A stretch of 64,000 bases of DNA from the NCBI RefSeq assembly GCF_011045835.1, contig NZ_CP047349.1, positions 3,867,501 through 3,931,500 of the forward strand. The letters are read 5' to 3'. The stretch is from Proteus terrae subsp. cibarius. Lineage in GTDB: Bacteria; Pseudomonadota; Gammaproteobacteria; Enterobacterales; Enterobacteriaceae. Below the pieces are notes generated by a model. It did no database searches, was not told the DNA's origin, and was given only the letters and a program-made list of their open reading frames with translations. Below are positions 49,882-61,850 of this stretch, piece by piece (the first letter of the stretch is position 1; every line of letters begins with the position of its first letter). A program made the position numbers and the translations under genes.

Positions 49882-51744
49882 TTAGAATAACCCTTTGTCT
49901 CGTAAAATATGAAGATCTTTTTTGCGGCGAGTAAAACCCGTGCGATCAAAATACTCTAAAATTTGCACTGCTAATTTACGCCCAACGGATAATTCATCAC
50001 GGAAATCCGCTGCGGTAACACTGCCATTGTTTTCATTATATTTCACAATGATAGATGCAAATTTTTCTATTGTTTGGTGTGTATAGTAGCGATCGGCAAT
50101 AATCGGAATAATTAAACCTAATTGCGCCGCTTTACGTAATAATGAGCGGATCACCTTCTCATCATTTTTCATTTCATTGGCTAGATCACGTACCCACCAA
50201 GGCTCAGATTGCTCAAAGTAGACTTTGGCATTTTGCCATAGCGCATCTTGTTCTGGAGAAAAGGCAAGACCATGAGTTGGGAGATGAAGCCAACCACGAC
50301 TTTGGCTAATAGCACCTTCTTTACGTAATTGATCTATTAAGTGATAGACCAATTCATCATGATAAGTCGGTAGTGCCATCCGTTTTAAACGAGAACGACC
50401 CACACCCATTTGGTCATTATGTTGTTGATGATATTCCGCAAGGGTATCGAGTAATTTCTGTTTTGCATTATCAGCATTTTCTTTAGAAAGAATAACGCCT
50501 GCAACGCTGACTAAATCAAAGGTTTCTAATAACTGAGTTAGTGCACTCTCAGTTAATTGCTGAGCCCAAGCAAATTGACTTAGAGAGAGTTCACCTTTTG
50601 GTAAACATAACGCTAAATTGGCGCTAACGCTGTCTGCGCTATTAAGTTGGTGTAACCAAGTTAAGAATTCAGCTTGTCGTTTACCTCTACGTGGTGAGTG
50701 CAAATGTAAGACTTTTGCGGCGGCTAAAGTGCGTTGAGCACTGATATCGCGCAAGATAAGTCTGTCGTTATCCACCAGCCAAAGGGATTCATCAAGAATA
50801 AGCTCAGCTAACTGTGGTGTTTCATTAGCATCATTTAAAAGAGCAACACGACCTGTAATATGGCGTGTACCGTGGTGAATATGTACAGGCTGCCAATGCT
50901 TTAAAGGTTCATTTCCAATTAAACTGACTAATATTTTATGAGATTGATAGTTAGGTGCTTGAGAAAGCAACCAGTCACCACGAGAGACATTTTCTTTACT
51001 GACATCACCTGTGATGTTAATGGCAATACGATGACCTGCACCCGCACTCTCTACGGGCTGATTTTGTGCATGTAAGGCTCTTATTCTTACTGGTTTATCT
51101 GCACCAGTTAGCCAAAAGGTATCACCAACAGAGATTTGTCCTGCAAGTGCGGTACCCGTGACAACTAAACCAGCCCCTTTAATGCTAAAAACACGGTCTA
51201 TTGCTAAACGAAAACGTTTATGCCATTGAGGGTGTTGTTGCTCTTGCTGATGCAACTCAACAAGGTAGTTACGAAGCGCTGGAATACCTTCACCTGAAGG
51301 GGCTGAAGTGACAAAAATATCAGGTTGTTGCCAGCCTAAATTGGCTAATACATCGATTGTTTGTGAACGAACTTCTTCAATTCGCTCAGGTGTAACGCGA
51401 TCTGCTTTGGTGAGAATAACGGTAACTTGAGGACAGCCAGCAAGATGTAAAATAGAAATATGTTCGATGGTTTGTGCCATAACGCCATCGTCACAAGCCA
51501 CAATTAATAGTGCATGAGAGATCCCACCGACGCCCGCGAGCATATTTGAAAGGAATTTCTCATGGCCGGGAACATCCACAAAACCAATTGAGGTTCCATC
51601 ATCTTGACGCCAATAGGCATAACCTAAATCAATGGTCATGCCTCGTTTTTTCTCTTCAGGTAAATGGGTCGTATCTACCCCAGTAATGGCCTGTATAAGT
51701 GTGGTCTTTCCGTGGTCTACGTGACCTGCTGTCGCAAAAATCAT
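49882..51744 (-). CDS. selB: Selenocysteine-specific elongation factor SelB
   Basis: 620-residue GTPase that brings Sec-tRNA(Sec) to UGA codons by also binding the SECIS hairpin. G1 is [11 protein letters not shown] (near residue 6), with effector region [16 protein letters not shown]3 DVPGHEKF and G4 TKAD. EF-Tu-like domains 2 and 3 follow. The C-terminal third is four winged-helix domains (about 365-620) that bind SECIS RNA. It overlaps selA by 4 bases, so translation is coupled. Confidence 0.95.
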   Translation of the reverse strand: MIFATAGHVDHGKTTLIQAITGVDTTHLPEEKKRGMTIDLGYAYWRQDDGTSIGFVDVPGHEKFLSNMLAGVGGISHALLIVACDDGVMAQTIEHISILHLAGCPQVTVILTKADRVTPERIEEVRSQTIDVLANLGWQQPDIFVTSAPSGEGIPALRNYLVELHQQEQQHPQWHKRFRLAIDRVFSIKGAGLVVTGTALAGQISVGDTFWLTGADKPVRIRALHAQNQPVESAGAGHRIAINITGDVSKENVSRGDWLLSQAPNYQSHKILVSLIGNEPLKHWQPVHIHHGTRHITGRVALLNDANETPQLAELILDESLWLVDNDRLILRDISAQRTLAAAKVLHLHSPRRGKRQAEFLTWLHQLNSADSVSANLALCLPKGELSLSQFAWAQQLTESALTQLLETFDLVSVAGVILSKENADNAKQKLLDTLAEYHQQHNDQMGVGRSRLKRMALPTYHDELVYHLIDQLRKEGAISQSRGWLHLPTHGLAFSPEQDALWQNAKVYFEQSEPWWVRDLANEMKNDEKVIRSLLRKAAQLGLIIPIIADRYYTHQTIEKFASIIVKYNENNGSVTAADFRDELSVGRKLAVQILEYFDRTGFTRRKKDLHILRDKGLF

Positions 51745-53132
51745 AGTAAAAGTGCCTGTATTAATGCATTTTCATCCTCAAGACAGCGCAGATCAAGCCA
51801 CAGGCGACCATCAGTAATTCGACCAATAATTGGCTTTTCTAAATTACGCCAATGCGCAGCTAGCGCATCTAACTGGCTACCTTTTCCATCTTTGGCTTCA
51901 AAGGTAAGTGCTGCACTCGGTAAACTTTCAATAGGTAACGAACCACTGCCTATTTGAGAAGCACATGAGGATATCGTGATATGGTAGTTATCCCCATAAT
52001 ATGCCTGAAAATGAGGCAATAACCGTTGCGCCATATCATTAATTTCTGTTTGTGTCCGAGTTAACAAACGTAATGTCGGGATCTCAACAGCCATTTTTTC
52101 AGGTTGCTGATAAAGGCGTAATGTGGCGCCTAAAGCAGCTAATGTCATTTTATCAACACGTAATGCACGTTTTAAAGGATGGCGCTGAATAGCCTCAATC
52201 CACTCTTTTTTACCAAGGATTATCCCTGCTTGTGGGCCACCTAATAGTTTATCGCCAGAGAAGGTGACAAGGTCGATGCCTTGTTGCAGATAATCTTGTG
52301 GCATTGGCTCTGAAGGTAAACCTAAGGCAGCTAAATTAGTCATTGAGCCACTGCCTAAATCGATAGCGGTTGGTAAGTTCATCTCTTTACCAAGCGCAGC
52401 AAGTTCATCGCCATGTACTTCAGCTGTAAAGCCTTGAATACAATAGTTGCTAGTATGAACTTTCATTAGCAAACCCGTATTTTCATTAATGGCGTTACGA
52501 TAATCTTTAAGGTGAGTTCGGTTTGTTGTACCGACTTCTTTGAGTGTACATCCTGCTTGTGTCATTACATCAGGAATACGAAAAGCACCACCTATCTCAA
52601 CTAATTCACCGCGAGAAACAACAACCTCTTTATTTGGAGCCATTGTTGCAAGCATCAATAAAACAGCCGCTGCATTGTTATTTACGATACAGGCATCTTC
52701 TGCTCCTGTTAATTCACATAACAAATCAGCGATAGCGCGATCACGGTGTCCTCTTGAAGCACCATCGAGAGAATACTCTAAGGTTGCTGGTGAACGCATA
52801 ACTTGGCTAACGGCTTCAATGGCGGATTCTGCCATTAATGCACGCCCTAGATTGGTGTGTAAAACGGTACCCGTTAAATTGAAAACAGGTTTAATCGAAG
52901 ATTTTCGTTGTAATGTAATGCGATTTTTTAATTCATCAGCCCAATGGTTGTGCCATTGTGGTAACTCGTTTTTTTGACGAATAATGATACGCGCTTCTTC
53001 TTGTAACTTTCGTAAATGCTCTGCAATAAATGTCTGTCCATAAGAAGCCACAAGGGCTTGAATGTCTGCTTGGTGCAGTAACTTATCAATAGATGGCAGT
53101 TGGCTATAAAGTGAGCGCGTATCATTTGTCAT
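51741..53132 (-). CDS. selA: L-seryl-tRNA(Sec) selenium transferase SelA
   Basis: 463-residue PLP enzyme that converts seryl-tRNA(Sec) to selenocysteyl-tRNA(Sec) with selenophosphate. The PLP lysine is in [15 protein letters not shown], and the N-terminal [20 protein letters not shown] and [13 protein letters not shown] are typical. Length matches E. coli. It follows fdhE after 15 bases and overlaps selB, forming an fdhE-selA-selB unit next to the selenoprotein gene fdoG. Confidence 0.95.
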   Translation of the reverse strand: MTNDTRSLYSQLPSIDKLLHQADIQALVASYGQTFIAEHLRKLQEEARIIIRQKNELPQWHNHWADELKNRITLQRKSSIKPVFNLTGTVLHTNLGRALMAESAIEAVSQVMRSPATLEYSLDGASRGHRDRAIADLLCELTGAEDACIVNNNAAAVLLMLATMAPNKEVVVSRGELVEIGGAFRIPDVMTQAGCTLKEVGTTNRTHLKDYRNAINENTGLLMKVHTSNYCIQGFTAEVHGDELAALGKEMNLPTAIDLGSGSMTNLAALGLPSEPMPQDYLQQGIDLVTFSGDKLLGGPQAGIILGKKEWIEAIQRHPLKRALRVDKMTLAALGATLRLYQQPEKMAVEIPTLRLLTRTQTEINDMAQRLLPHFQAYYGDNYHITISSCASQIGSGSLPIESLPSAALTFEAKDGKGSQLDALAAHWRNLEKPIIGRITDGRLWLDLRCLEDENALIQALLL

Positions 53133-53147
53133 GCTAATACCTAATTA

Positions 53148-54068
53148 TTATTCATTTGGGAACAGGAATGGATTAATGCTACTACGAGCAAAGCCTTCTT
53201 CTTCCATTTTTGCATCAAGGACAATAGACGCTAAATCATCAGCGACAGCATCCACATTGGCATCTTTTTCTTGATATAAAATTTTCAGATAGCTTCCACA
53301 ATCACCACAGCTTTCTGCTTTTACTGGGGCATTTTCGCTGTCTAAAGACCAGTAATTTAATTTGCCTGTTAATTCACAGTTGGTGCACTTAATGCGTACG
53401 ACATGCCACTGTGTTTCACATAAATTACAGTGTAAATAGCGTAAACCTTGTGTTGTGCCGATTTGTACCATGCTTGCCACTGGCATACTGTTACAAACTG
53501 GGCAGAATTGACGATTTTCACCGTATTCTGTTTTCGCTTTACCCGGAATATTTGCTGCTAATTGTGCCCAGTAAAGAGATAGTGCTGCCCAAATAAAGAC
53601 AGATTTATCTGCTGAGACTTTTGAATATTCATCATTGAGTAATGCTGTTGCCATCTCTTCTAATTCAGTTTCAGAAGCTTTAGAGAGGTTTTCTAAAGTG
53701 ATAGTGGCACTTTCAGGCACAACTGGACGTAATTCAGCAATAATCGAGGCTAATAAAGCATGCCAATGTTTACTGCGTTTAAATGTTTTTCTATCTAAAG
53801 GCGCTACGCCAACTTGTTGTGCAAGGAGTGGAGCAAGATCAATGACAAGCGGATTGTCATGAAGTGCTTTTTCTTGAGCCTTGACAATTTCTGCTGCAAA
53901 TTCAAGGTAGTCTGCGAAAGGGTTATCTTTTGCTAGTGTTTGAAAACGTTCAGCACGACGTTGATAAAGGTTTTTCAGATTAGGGAATAATACGGGTGGA
54001 ATGAAACTGATCCCTTTTTCTGATTGCTCTTTACCTAATTGCTCTTTAGGAACGATGCGAATACTCAT
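53148..54068 (-). CDS. fdhE: Formate dehydrogenase accessory protein FdhE
   Basis: 306-residue cytosolic accessory protein required for activity of FDH-N and FDH-O. A rubredoxin-like region (about 185-260) has four CxxC pairs: CPVC, CNLC, CTNC and CGDC, likely iron-binding. Length fits the family. It follows the fdo structural genes in the same direction, separated by a terminator, and precedes selA. Confidence 0.95.
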   Translation of the reverse strand: MSIRIVPKEQLGKEQSEKGISFIPPVLFPNLKNLYQRRAERFQTLAKDNPFADYLEFAAEIVKAQEKALHDNPLVIDLAPLLAQQVGVAPLDRKTFKRSKHWHALLASIIAELRPVVPESATITLENLSKASETELEEMATALLNDEYSKVSADKSVFIWAALSLYWAQLAANIPGKAKTEYGENRQFCPVCNSMPVASMVQIGTTQGLRYLHCNLCETQWHVVRIKCTNCELTGKLNYWSLDSENAPVKAESCGDCGSYLKILYQEKDANVDAVADDLASIVLDAKMEEEGFARSSINPFLFPNE

Positions 54069-54220
54069 AACGTTCTATCTTCCTATTATCATAAATTTTA
54101 TAGTGAATACCCACAGGGTTTGGCTTCAGAATAAATCAAATACAGATACGAAGCCATGACAGTGGGTAATAATAGCGTGATTTTATTGTTTTTTACGCCT
54201 TAAAATCAGACGTAAATTGA

Positions 54221-54251
54221 ATAAAAAACGGAGGCTTACAAGCCTCCGTTT
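54221..54251 (-). terminator. fdoGHI operon terminator
   Basis: AAACGGAGGCTT (54226-54237) and AAGCCTCCGTTT (54240-54251) form a long perfect stem with, on the minus strand, a T run after it. It separates fdoI from fdhE. Confidence 0.8.
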
Positions 54252-54274
54252 GTTCTGAAATATGCTTTAGGGCA

Positions 54275-54931
54275 TTATTTCTCTGACTGCTTTTCGGCTT
54301 CTTTTTTCTCTTCTTCGAGAATTTCACGATACCAACGAGGGTGGTGCTTTTTAGCCCAACCACGAGTTACCCAGCCTTCAATCATGCTACGAATTGAACC
54401 TTTCACCCAGAATGCCGCATAAGCGTGAACAAATACGGTGATTATCAGTAAGATTGCTGATAATGAGTGAACTAATAAGGCAATTCGGATCACTGGGATC
54501 GAGAAATACTCTGCGAAATAAGGACGCCAAATAATAACACCACTGACTGTTAGTAAGATCAGGCTGATACTTAATGTCCAGTAAATGCCCTTCTGACCTA
54601 AGTTGTAGTGGCCAATATCACCAGCTTCTTCATTTTGCAGTACTTTATGAATGTTTTTAGCCCAGACTAAGTCATCTTTATCAATAAAGTTGTGCTTCAG
54701 ATATCTGAAGAACATAAAGAGAAAGAGGAACGCCATCACGCTACCCACGAATGGGTGTAACAAACGCGACAGTTCTGGTGTACCTAAAATATTCATGAAC
54801 CAGTTCAGAGATGGGAAGAAGAAACCCAATCCGCTGATAGCAGTAAACAGAAATACAATCACTACTAACCAATGGTTAATACGCTCAGAAGCGGTGTGGC
54901 GAAGAATTTTATCGCCTTTCTTCTTCATCAT
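54275..54931 (-). CDS. fdoI: Formate dehydrogenase-O cytochrome b556 subunit (gamma)
   Basis: 218-residue inner-membrane cytochrome b with four helices, passing electrons from the Fe-S subunit to the quinone pool. Histidines in [13 protein letters not shown] (near the N-terminus) and in the later helices (HPFVG, HSLSAIL, HAYAAF) are the expected haem ligands. The charged C-terminal tail is typical. It overlaps fdoH by 4 bases. Confidence 0.93.
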   Translation of the reverse strand: MMKKKGDKILRHTASERINHWLVVIVFLFTAISGLGFFFPSLNWFMNILGTPELSRLLHPFVGSVMAFLFLFMFFRYLKHNFIDKDDLVWAKNIHKVLQNEEAGDIGHYNLGQKGIYWTLSISLILLTVSGVIIWRPYFAEYFSIPVIRIALLVHSLSAILLIITVFVHAYAAFWVKGSIRSMIEGWVTRGWAKKHHPRWYREILEEEKKEAEKQSEK

Positions 54932-55866
54932 TTCTGCTCCTCCTTATTCACAGAGGTCTGTGTTTTAGAAGATGCTTCCATCTCTTTGAGCGCTTCTTCT
55001 TCATCTTCTTCAGTTGTACGGTTTGGACCGACACCTAAATAGTGGAAAATTGCACCCGCGAAGGTTGCGGCAAAACCAACGGCAGCCAATGGTTTCCAAA
55101 TACCTTTCCAGAATTTAACGGTAGAGCTAATTTCTGGGTTTTCTGGTAAACCGTGGTACAGATTTGGTTTGTCAGCATGATGGAGAACATACATCACGTG
55201 TGTACCACCCACACCTTGTGGATCGTAAAGACCAGCGTTGTCGTAACCACGAGTTTGCAGTTCAGAAACACGCTCATTAGCAAGATTGATCATGGCTTCT
55301 TTCGAACCAAAATGAATCGCGCCTGTTGGGCAAGTTTTCACACATGCAGGCTCTTGACCGACTTCGACACGGTCAACACATAACGTACATTTGTAAGCAC
55401 GGTTATCTTCTTCATTAATGCGAGGCACATCGAAAGGACAACCTGCAATACAATAACCACAACCAATACAATGTTCTGATTGGAAATCAACAATACCATT
55501 AGCGTATTGAATGATTGCGCCTTCTGCTGGACAGGCTTTTAAACAGCCTGGATCAGCACAGTGCATACAACCATCTTTACGAATTAGCCACTCCAGTTTG
55601 CCATTCTCTTCAACTTCAGAGAAACGCATCACTGTCCATGATTTCGCGGTTAGGTCAGTTGGGTTATCGTAAACACCGACGTTAGTGCCAATTTTATCGC
55701 GAATATCGTTCCATTCAGAACAAGCAACCTGACAGGCTTTACAGCCGATACAGGTTGTTACGTCGATAAGTTTTGCCACTTCTTCCTTGTAATCCCGCAC
55801 CTTAGGCGCGGGAGTGAGGGAATTGGTAGCAGAGCGACGAATAATGTCTTGGGATTGCAGTGACAT
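54928..55866 (-). CDS. fdoH: Formate dehydrogenase-O iron-sulfur subunit (beta)
   Basis: 312-residue electron-transfer subunit with four [4Fe-4S] clusters. Cysteine motifs [44 protein letters not shown] and [21 protein letters not shown] are complete. A C-terminal membrane helix (about 252-275) anchors it. It lies 11 bases after fdoG in the transcript and overlaps fdoI by 4 bases. Confidence 0.95.
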   Translation of the reverse strand: MSLQSQDIIRRSATNSLTPAPKVRDYKEEVAKLIDVTTCIGCKACQVACSEWNDIRDKIGTNVGVYDNPTDLTAKSWTVMRFSEVEENGKLEWLIRKDGCMHCADPGCLKACPAEGAIIQYANGIVDFQSEHCIGCGYCIAGCPFDVPRINEEDNRAYKCTLCVDRVEVGQEPACVKTCPTGAIHFGSKEAMINLANERVSELQTRGYDNAGLYDPQGVGGTHVMYVLHHADKPNLYHGLPENPEISSTVKFWKGIWKPLAAVGFAATFAGAIFHYLGVGPNRTTEEDEEEALKEMEASSKTQTSVNKEEQK

Positions 55867-55877
55867 AATTTATCTCC

Positions 55878-58800
55878 TTACACCTTTTCCACATTAACAA
55901 GGAACGCTTTAAACTCAGGCGTTTGTGTATTCGCATCACCAACGAATGGCGTTAATGTATTCGCAATAAAGCCTTTCACTGCAACACCTTCAAAGCCCCA
56001 GTGAATAGGAATACCAATGGTATCCACTTTGCGTCCATCAACATCAAGGGTTCTAATACGTTTAGTGACCACCGCTTTCGCTTTGATATAACCACGTTTT
56101 GAGCTGACTTTAACGGTATCGCCTTGAACAATGCCTTTTTCTGCGGCTAAACGCTCACCAATTTCAATAAATTGTTGTGGCTGAATAATCGCATTTAAGC
56201 GCGCGTGTTTAGTCCAGAAGTGGAAATGTTCTGTCAGACGATAAGTTGTACCGACATATGGGAAATCTTCTGCTTTACCCATATCTTTCCAGTCATCTTT
56301 AAAGACACGCGCTGCTGGGTTTGAAACTACATTTGGATGCAGCGGGTTAGTACCCAATGGTGTTTCAATTGGCTCATAGTGTTCAGGGAATGGGCCTTCT
56401 GCCATTTTATCGATAGCAAACAGACGTCCCATACCTTCCGGCTGCATAATAAATGGACCAACATCAGAACCCGGTGCAGCGTTGCTATAGTCAGGTACAT
56501 CAATACCTGTCCATTTGCTGCCATCCCATTCGATTAATTTACGTTTAGGATCCCATGGTTGACCTTGTGGGTCTGCCGATGCGCGGTTATAAATAATGCG
56601 ACGGTTAAGAGGCCATGCCCATGCCCAACCTAATGTATTACCCAATCCTGATGGATCGGAGTTATCACGGTTAGCCATTTGGTTGCCTTTCTCTGTCCAG
56701 CTACCAGCGAAGATCCAACAGCCACTTGCTGTTGTACCATCATCACGTAACTGAGCGAACGAGCTAAGCAGTTGACCTTTTTTCAGAATGATATTGCCAT
56801 CAGCGTCTTTTAAATCGACTAATGCTCTACCATTACTTTCTTGTGCCACTTCTGCCGATGTTGGATTATCAGGATCAAAGTAATCCCAAGTCATATTCAA
56901 CACCTGCTCTGGCATCGCGCCGCCTTCTTCTCTATAGAGTTGGCGTAAACGATGGAAAATACCTGATAAAATCTCAGCATCAGGGATAGCAATACCAGGG
57001 GCATCACCACCTTTCCAGTGCCACTGTAACCAGCGACCAGAGTTAACGATAGAACCGTCTTCTTCTGCGAAACAGGTTGTTGGCAGACGGAAGACTTCTG
57101 TCTGGATATCTGCTGTTTTAACGTCGTTCTCTTCACCGTGGTTCTGCCAGAAACATGAAGTTTCAGTGTTTAGCGGATCCATTGTGATAAGGAATTTCAG
57201 TTTTGATAATGAACGAACAACTTTGTTCTTATTCGGGAATGATGCAACTGGGTTAAAGCCTTGGCAGATATAGCCGTTGACTTCACCTCTATCCATCATG
57301 TCGAAGTATTGTAGAACATCGTAAGGTTTGTCCCACTTAGGTAACAGTGAGAAGCCCCAATCATTATCACGTTGAGCATTATCGCCATAGAATGTCTTCA
57401 TCATACTGACGAAGAATTTAGGATAATTGCCCCAGTAGTTAACTTGTCCTGGTACTGTCGCTTTTGGCGTATTCGCAGCTAAGTAGGTTTCTAATGAAGT
57501 CTGCTTTTCAGAAGGCAACGTTAGATAGCCTGGTAAACTTTGAGATAATAGACCGAGGTCAGTTAAGCCTTGAATATTGGAGTGACCACGTAGTGCGTTA
57601 ACACCGCCACCCGCCATACCCATATTACCTAACAGTAATTGGATCATCGCCATGGTACGAATGTTTTGGGCACCAACGGTATGTTGAGTCCAGCCTAATG
57701 CATACAGGAAAGAAGCTGTTTTATCTTTCGCCGCAGTTTCAGCAATATATTCACAGACTTTTAAGAAATCATCTTTTGGTGTACCACAAATCTGAGTAAC
57801 CACATCAGGCGTATAACGGCTAACGTGTTGTTTTAACAGATTCCAGACACAACGAGGATGTTGTAATGTGGTATCGCGTTTTGCGAAACCATTTTCATCC
57901 ATCTCGTAGTTCCAAGTGGTTTTATCGTATTTACGTTTTTCTGCATCATATCCGCTGAATAAACCATCCTCAAAATGATAGTCTTCACGGACAATCAAGC
58001 TAGCATTGGTATAAGCCTCAACGTATTCTTTTTGATATTTCTTATTTTCGAGCAGATATAAGATAACGCCCGATAAGAACGTAATATCAGTACCAGAACG
58101 GATAGGCGTATAGAAATCCGCCACAGCCGCAGTACGGGTGAAGCGAGGATCAATAACAATTAGCTTGGCGTTATTATGGATTTTAGCTTCCATCGCCCAG
58201 CGGAATCCCACAGGGTGTGCTTCTGCCGCATTACCGCCCATAACGACGATAAGGTTGGCATTTTTCATATCAACCCAGTGGTTGGTCATCGCACCGCGAC
58301 CAAATGTTGGAGCAAGACTTGCTACCGTTGGTCCGTGTCAGACACGCGCTTGGTTATCGACAGCTAGCATCCCAAGAGCTCTTGAGAATTTCTGAGTTAA
58401 AAACCCAGTTTCATTACTTGCTGCGGAGGCGCAAAGCATACCCGTTGTTAACCAACGGTTGACTTCTACACCTTCTTTATTGAATTTCTGGAAGTTGGCA
58501 TCGCGGTCTTTTTTGATTAAGCGCGCAATACGATCAAACGTTTCTTCCCATGAGAGTTTTACCCATTTATCCGAGCCGGGTGCACGGTATTCAGGGTGTT
58601 TTAAACGACCTTCACTGTGGATGAAATCCACAAGACCAGCACCTTTAGGGCATAATGCACCACGGTTTACTGGATGGTCTGAGTCACCTTCAATATGGAA
58701 TATCGTTTCTTTTGCGTTTTTCGCGCCATCGCCCAGACTATACATTAATAGTCCACAACCGACAGAACAGTACGTACAGGTATTGCGGGTTTCGCGGGCT

Positions 58801-58925
58801 CTCAGTAATTTATACTGACGTGAACCTGCTAGCGCAACTGCTGGTGCAAAACCAAGCGCCGCCGCTGTAGTACCTGCCATACCGCCAGCACAGATCTTAA
58901 AGAACTGCCTTCTGCTGACCTGCAT
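55878..58925 (-). CDS. fdoG: Formate dehydrogenase-O major subunit, selenocysteine-containing
   Basis: 1015-residue molybdopterin (bis-MGD) selenoenzyme that oxidises formate to CO2 on the periplasmic side. An in-frame TGA (58338-58340), residue 196 of the ATG-58925 reading, follows NQARV and precedes HGPTVASL. This is exactly the Sec position in E. coli FdoG, and a SECIS hairpin follows directly, so this is one gene, not two fragments. A twin-arginine signal (SRRQFF) is at the N-terminus, and the [4Fe-4S] motif CTYCSVGCGLL follows. The ATG at 58925 has AGGAG upstream and aligns with E. coli; a start at 58946 adds seven residues. Confidence 0.96.
58309..58340 (-). promoter_or_regulatory. SECIS element of fdoG with the Sec UGA codon
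   Basis: Read on the minus strand from the UGA (58340-58338), GG (58326-58325), a bulged T and AGCA pair with TGCT and CC around the loop AGTCT (58319-58315). The bulged U and the GU of the apical loop are the features SelB recognises in bacterial SECIS hairpins. Confidence 0.85.
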
Positions 58926-59000
58926 GGGTCTCTCCTCATCATACATTGCTTTTACTGACTCTGATTTTCTTCACGAAAATGGAGCTGATTGTTTTTTTAT

Positions 59001-59038
59001 TCCTATTATCCTTAATAGGATCAGGTTCATTGCCTGAT
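59001..59038. promoter_or_regulatory. Back-to-back hairpins between fdoG and fdhD
   Basis: TCCTATTA (59001-59008) pairs with TAATAGGA (59013-59020), and ATCAGG (59020-59025) pairs with CCTGAT (59033-59038). They lie in the 177-bp divergent gap and may be operators or leader RNA structure. They do not fit the Moco riboswitch as I know it. Confidence 0.45.
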
Positions 59039-59102
59039 AGGTAGTGTAAAATCGTTTTACCCGTATTGTTATTATGTATTAATAAATTTAGGAATTCATC
59101 TT

Positions 59103-59933
59103 ATGGATGAAACAAAATCGACAAAATTGTTAACTAAACGTGTAATCGTTGGCGTAGATCAAACAATTGTGCAACACAAAGGATCGCTTAGCAGACAAGA
59201 AGACGATTATATTGCACTCGAAGTTCCTGTTGCATTAGTGTACAACGGAATTTCTCACGTTGTTATGATGGCTAGCCCTAAAAATTTAGAGTTGTTTGCT
59301 GTCGGATTTTCTTTATCCGAAGGCATTATAGAATCTTCTAATGAAATTCGCAGTATCGAAATTGTGGAAAGTTGTAACGGAGGCATTGAAGTTCAAGTTG
59401 AATTATCAAGCCGACGTTTTATGGGATTAAAAGAACGTCGCCGCAATATGACTGGCCGTACTGGCTGTGGTATTTGTGGAACTGAACAACTGGAAGAGAT
59501 TTTCCGTCCTATTACGCCGTTACCTTTTACACAAACGTTTTCACTTTCAAACCTTGATAAAGCGTTAGAGCAGATGACAACCGTTCAAGAAATTGGAGAG
59601 CTAACGGGGTGTACTCATGCCGCTGTTTGGTTGTCGCCAGAAGGTGAAATGCAAGGGGGATGTGAAGATGTTGGTCGTCATGTTGCACTTGATAAGCTTT
59701 TAGGTATGAAAGCACAAGAAAAATGGAATGAAGGTGCGGTATTAGTCTCTAGTCGAGCCAGTTATGAAATGGTGCAAAAAGCTGCTATGTGTGGCGCAGA
59801 AATTTTATTCGCTGTTTCTGCGGCAACCTCTTTAGCTGTTGAAGTGGCTAATAAATACAATGTGACGCTGGTGGGTTTTTGTCGTCGCGGAAGAGCAACA
59901 GTGTTTACTCATCCACAACGACTGATTGACTAA
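59103..59933 (+). CDS. fdhD: Formate dehydrogenase accessory sulfurtransferase FdhD
   Basis: 276-residue protein that passes sulfur from IscS to the bis-MGD cofactor before its insertion into formate dehydrogenase. The essential CxxC is C122-G-I-C125 in RTGCGICG. Other conserved segments are [36 protein letters not shown] and [15 protein letters not shown]. It is divergent from fdoG, as in E. coli, and its stop overlaps the convergent GNAT gene by 4 bases. Confidence 0.95.
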   Translation: MDETKSTKLLTKRVIVGVDQTIVQHKGSLSRQEDDYIALEVPVALVYNGISHVVMMASPKNLELFAVGFSLSEGIIESSNEIRSIEIVESCNGGIEVQVELSSRRFMGLKERRRNMTGRTGCGICGTEQLEEIFRPITPLPFTQTFSLSNLDKALEQMTTVQEIGELTGCTHAAVWLSPEGEMQGGCEDVGRHVALDKLLGMKAQEKWNEGAVLVSSRASYEMVQKAAMCGAEILFAVSAATSLAVEVANKYNVTLVGFCRRGRATVFTHPQRLID

Positions 59934-60694
59934 TTAATATCGTGGAACATCCAAAGGTTGGGTTCAAGATAAGTGCCAAATTGGTGTTGAATATCAATAC
60001 TCACCGGCGCAAGCCCCATAGGAATGGCATAATCACCATTTGTTGGAAATTGTAGCGACGTCCATTGTTCCCACGTTTCTATCGGGGCTTCGATTTTCAT
60101 AGACTGTGGGGCTATTTTGATAACCTTTGCACCTAATCGCCAGTGTGTCCGTATCCAAGGATCAAAAGGTTCATTATTATGATTCTGCCATTGGCAATAT
60201 TCTTCAAAAGAGTGCAGTGGATAGCGGTGTTTTAATGTGGGGCGAACGGGAACCACAACACCAAGATAACCTTGTTTTCTTGCGTATACTTTTAATGCAT
60301 TAATTAAAAGCTGGGGAATACCTTGGCCACGATAGCGGTTATCAACGGTTACAGATAATGCTGAAATAAGTTGGCATGGGAGCTGTTTTTCATCTGCTTG
60401 CATACCTAATTCAAATACACAATCCCAGCCATTATCAGGAAGTGCATCAAAACTGTTGTGTTCCCAAGGTAAAGCGACAGCGTTTATTACACCAACGACT
60501 TCTTCTTGATCGTTTTCTTTTAATACTGCGAGAAATTGATAATCAGAAAAAGGAGATGCATATAAGCGATCCCAATAGCTTTCATTAACCGATGTTCCCA
60601 TCATAAAAGCAGGCCAATGAGCTGCTATCATTTTTTCTGCTTTTTCGAGTAAATCAGTACGGGACTGAAAATGTGTAATTACGATATTCTTCAT
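59930..60694 (-). CDS. GNAT-family N-acetyltransferase
   Basis: 254 residues. The acetyl-CoA-binding motif A is [21 protein letters not shown] (RGQGI, near residue 124), after a beta-strand in LISALSVTV. It is longer than usual, with a C-terminal part (about 165-254) that contains several Trp and His residues and may bind the acceptor. No clear Shine-Dalgarno lies upstream of the ATG at 60694. It is 35 bases downstream of the ATP-grasp gene in the same direction, suggesting co-transcription. The acceptor is unknown. Confidence 0.72.
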   Translation of the reverse strand: MKNIVITHFQSRTDLLEKAEKMIAAHWPAFMMGTSVNESYWDRLYASPFSDYQFLAVLKENDQEEVVGVINAVALPWEHNSFDALPDNGWDCVFELGMQADEKQLPCQLISALSVTVDNRYRGQGIPQLLINALKVYARKQGYLGVVVPVRPTLKHRYPLHSFEEYCQWQNHNNEPFDPWIRTHWRLGAKVIKIAPQSMKIEAPIETWEQWTSLQFPTNGDYAIPMGLAPVSIDIQHQFGTYLEPNLWMFHDIN

Positions 60695-60729
60695 AGTTAA
60701 TTAATTTATTAATAAACGTAGTCAGCCAA

Positions 60730-61593
60730 TTATGACCACAATGCACCTAATTTGTAATCCCACTCTTTAGGTTTGATGGGGATACGTCCTGCATTTGGAG
60801 TAAAAGTCATTTCGCTAAAGATAAGCCTATTTTCAGACATTAAAAAATCAACTCGGCAATAATTAAAGTCACTTGCCATTTTAGCGGCTAATTGCAACAT
60901 ATTTTCAAATTGAGCTGGTTTTTCAACATGTTCTGGAGTGTTGGGATCTTCTAATGTGATAGGTTGTAACTGCCAATTTGTATCATACACATTAATATAC
61001 TCATTCCCTTTGGTGTCAGAAATATCAATTTCAGCATAAAGAGGCTGACCATTAAAACAGTGAAGACGACAAGTTGTTGGTATCATTGGCTTTTGTGTAT
61101 CAAATAAATCAATATATTCTTCGCAGAGAATTTGAGCCTTGATATTTTTATAATGCCATTCGCGCGTGACAGGATAGAGATTACGTTTTAAATGAAACTG
61201 AAGCTTTTTCTTTGCTTTTTCAAAATCAAAAGTGGTTTTATCAAGGCAGATGATTGTACTACCACTGTCATGATTACATTTGAGTACAAAACGTGAAGGA
61301 AGTTGAGTAATATCGATTTCATCAGGATGAGAATAGGTGTTAATGATAGGAACAAGATAGTGTGGGCCAATCTTTTCTATCACATAATCTCTGACTTTGA
61401 TTTTATCAGCTAAGCGCGTATAAATTGGATTTCTATCGAATAGCATACGAGCATTAATTTTTTCATTAAGTGATGTCGGTATTTTAAAGTTAGGCTGATA
61501 ACCTAAGTTACGTATAAACTTGTTCTTTAAATACACACGATCAGGCAATGCGAGAGTTCGAAACTGTTTGAAATAATATTCTATGATTTTCAT
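60730..61593 (-). CDS. TupA-like ATP-grasp protein
   Basis: 287 residues resembling the TupA-like ATP-grasp family found in polysaccharide and teichuronopeptide loci. Supporting segments are the N-terminal LNEKINARMLFDRNPIYTRLADK, the ATP-binding FVLKCNHDSGSTIICLD, CEEYIDLF and the C-terminal CRVDFLM...IFSEMTFTPNAGRI, where metal-binding acidic residues are expected. Such enzymes ligate amino acids to sugars or peptides. A GNAT gene follows 35 bases on. A role in decorating a surface polysaccharide is inference. Confidence 0.75.
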   Translation of the reverse strand: MKIIEYYFKQFRTLALPDRVYLKNKFIRNLGYQPNFKIPTSLNEKINARMLFDRNPIYTRLADKIKVRDYVIEKIGPHYLVPIINTYSHPDEIDITQLPSRFVLKCNHDSGSTIICLDKTTFDFEKAKKKLQFHLKRNLYPVTREWHYKNIKAQILCEEYIDLFDTQKPMIPTTCRLHCFNGQPLYAEIDISDTKGNEYINVYDTNWQLQPITLEDPNTPEHVEKPAQFENMLQLAAKMASDFNYCRVDFLMSENRLIFSEMTFTPNAGRIPIKPKEWDYKLGALWS

Positions 61594-61850
61594 AAGCTAA
61601 TGATTATTTTAAATAGATAAGTGAAATAAAAACTAACTTTTCTTTGAATTAAACTTCTATATAAAGAAATAATTAAATTAAATAGAAATTAAGAGAATAA
61701 TGTCAGTTATTGATATTCTTATATTTTTTTTATTTATATAAACTTAGAAAGTATTAACGTAGGTTAATATTCAAAGTACTTATTTTAATAAAAGAAAAAA
61801 TGATGACATTAAGAGAGAGTTAACAAAAAGGAATATTGATTAAGAGTATA

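Noticed and set aside
52540..52977. 145-residue frame antisense to selA
   Set aside because: It is fully nested in the conserved selA gene with no domain or ribosome site.
58338..58340. Apparent nonsense mutation or frameshift splitting fdoG
   Set aside because: The UGA is at the conserved selenocysteine position and is followed by a SECIS hairpin.
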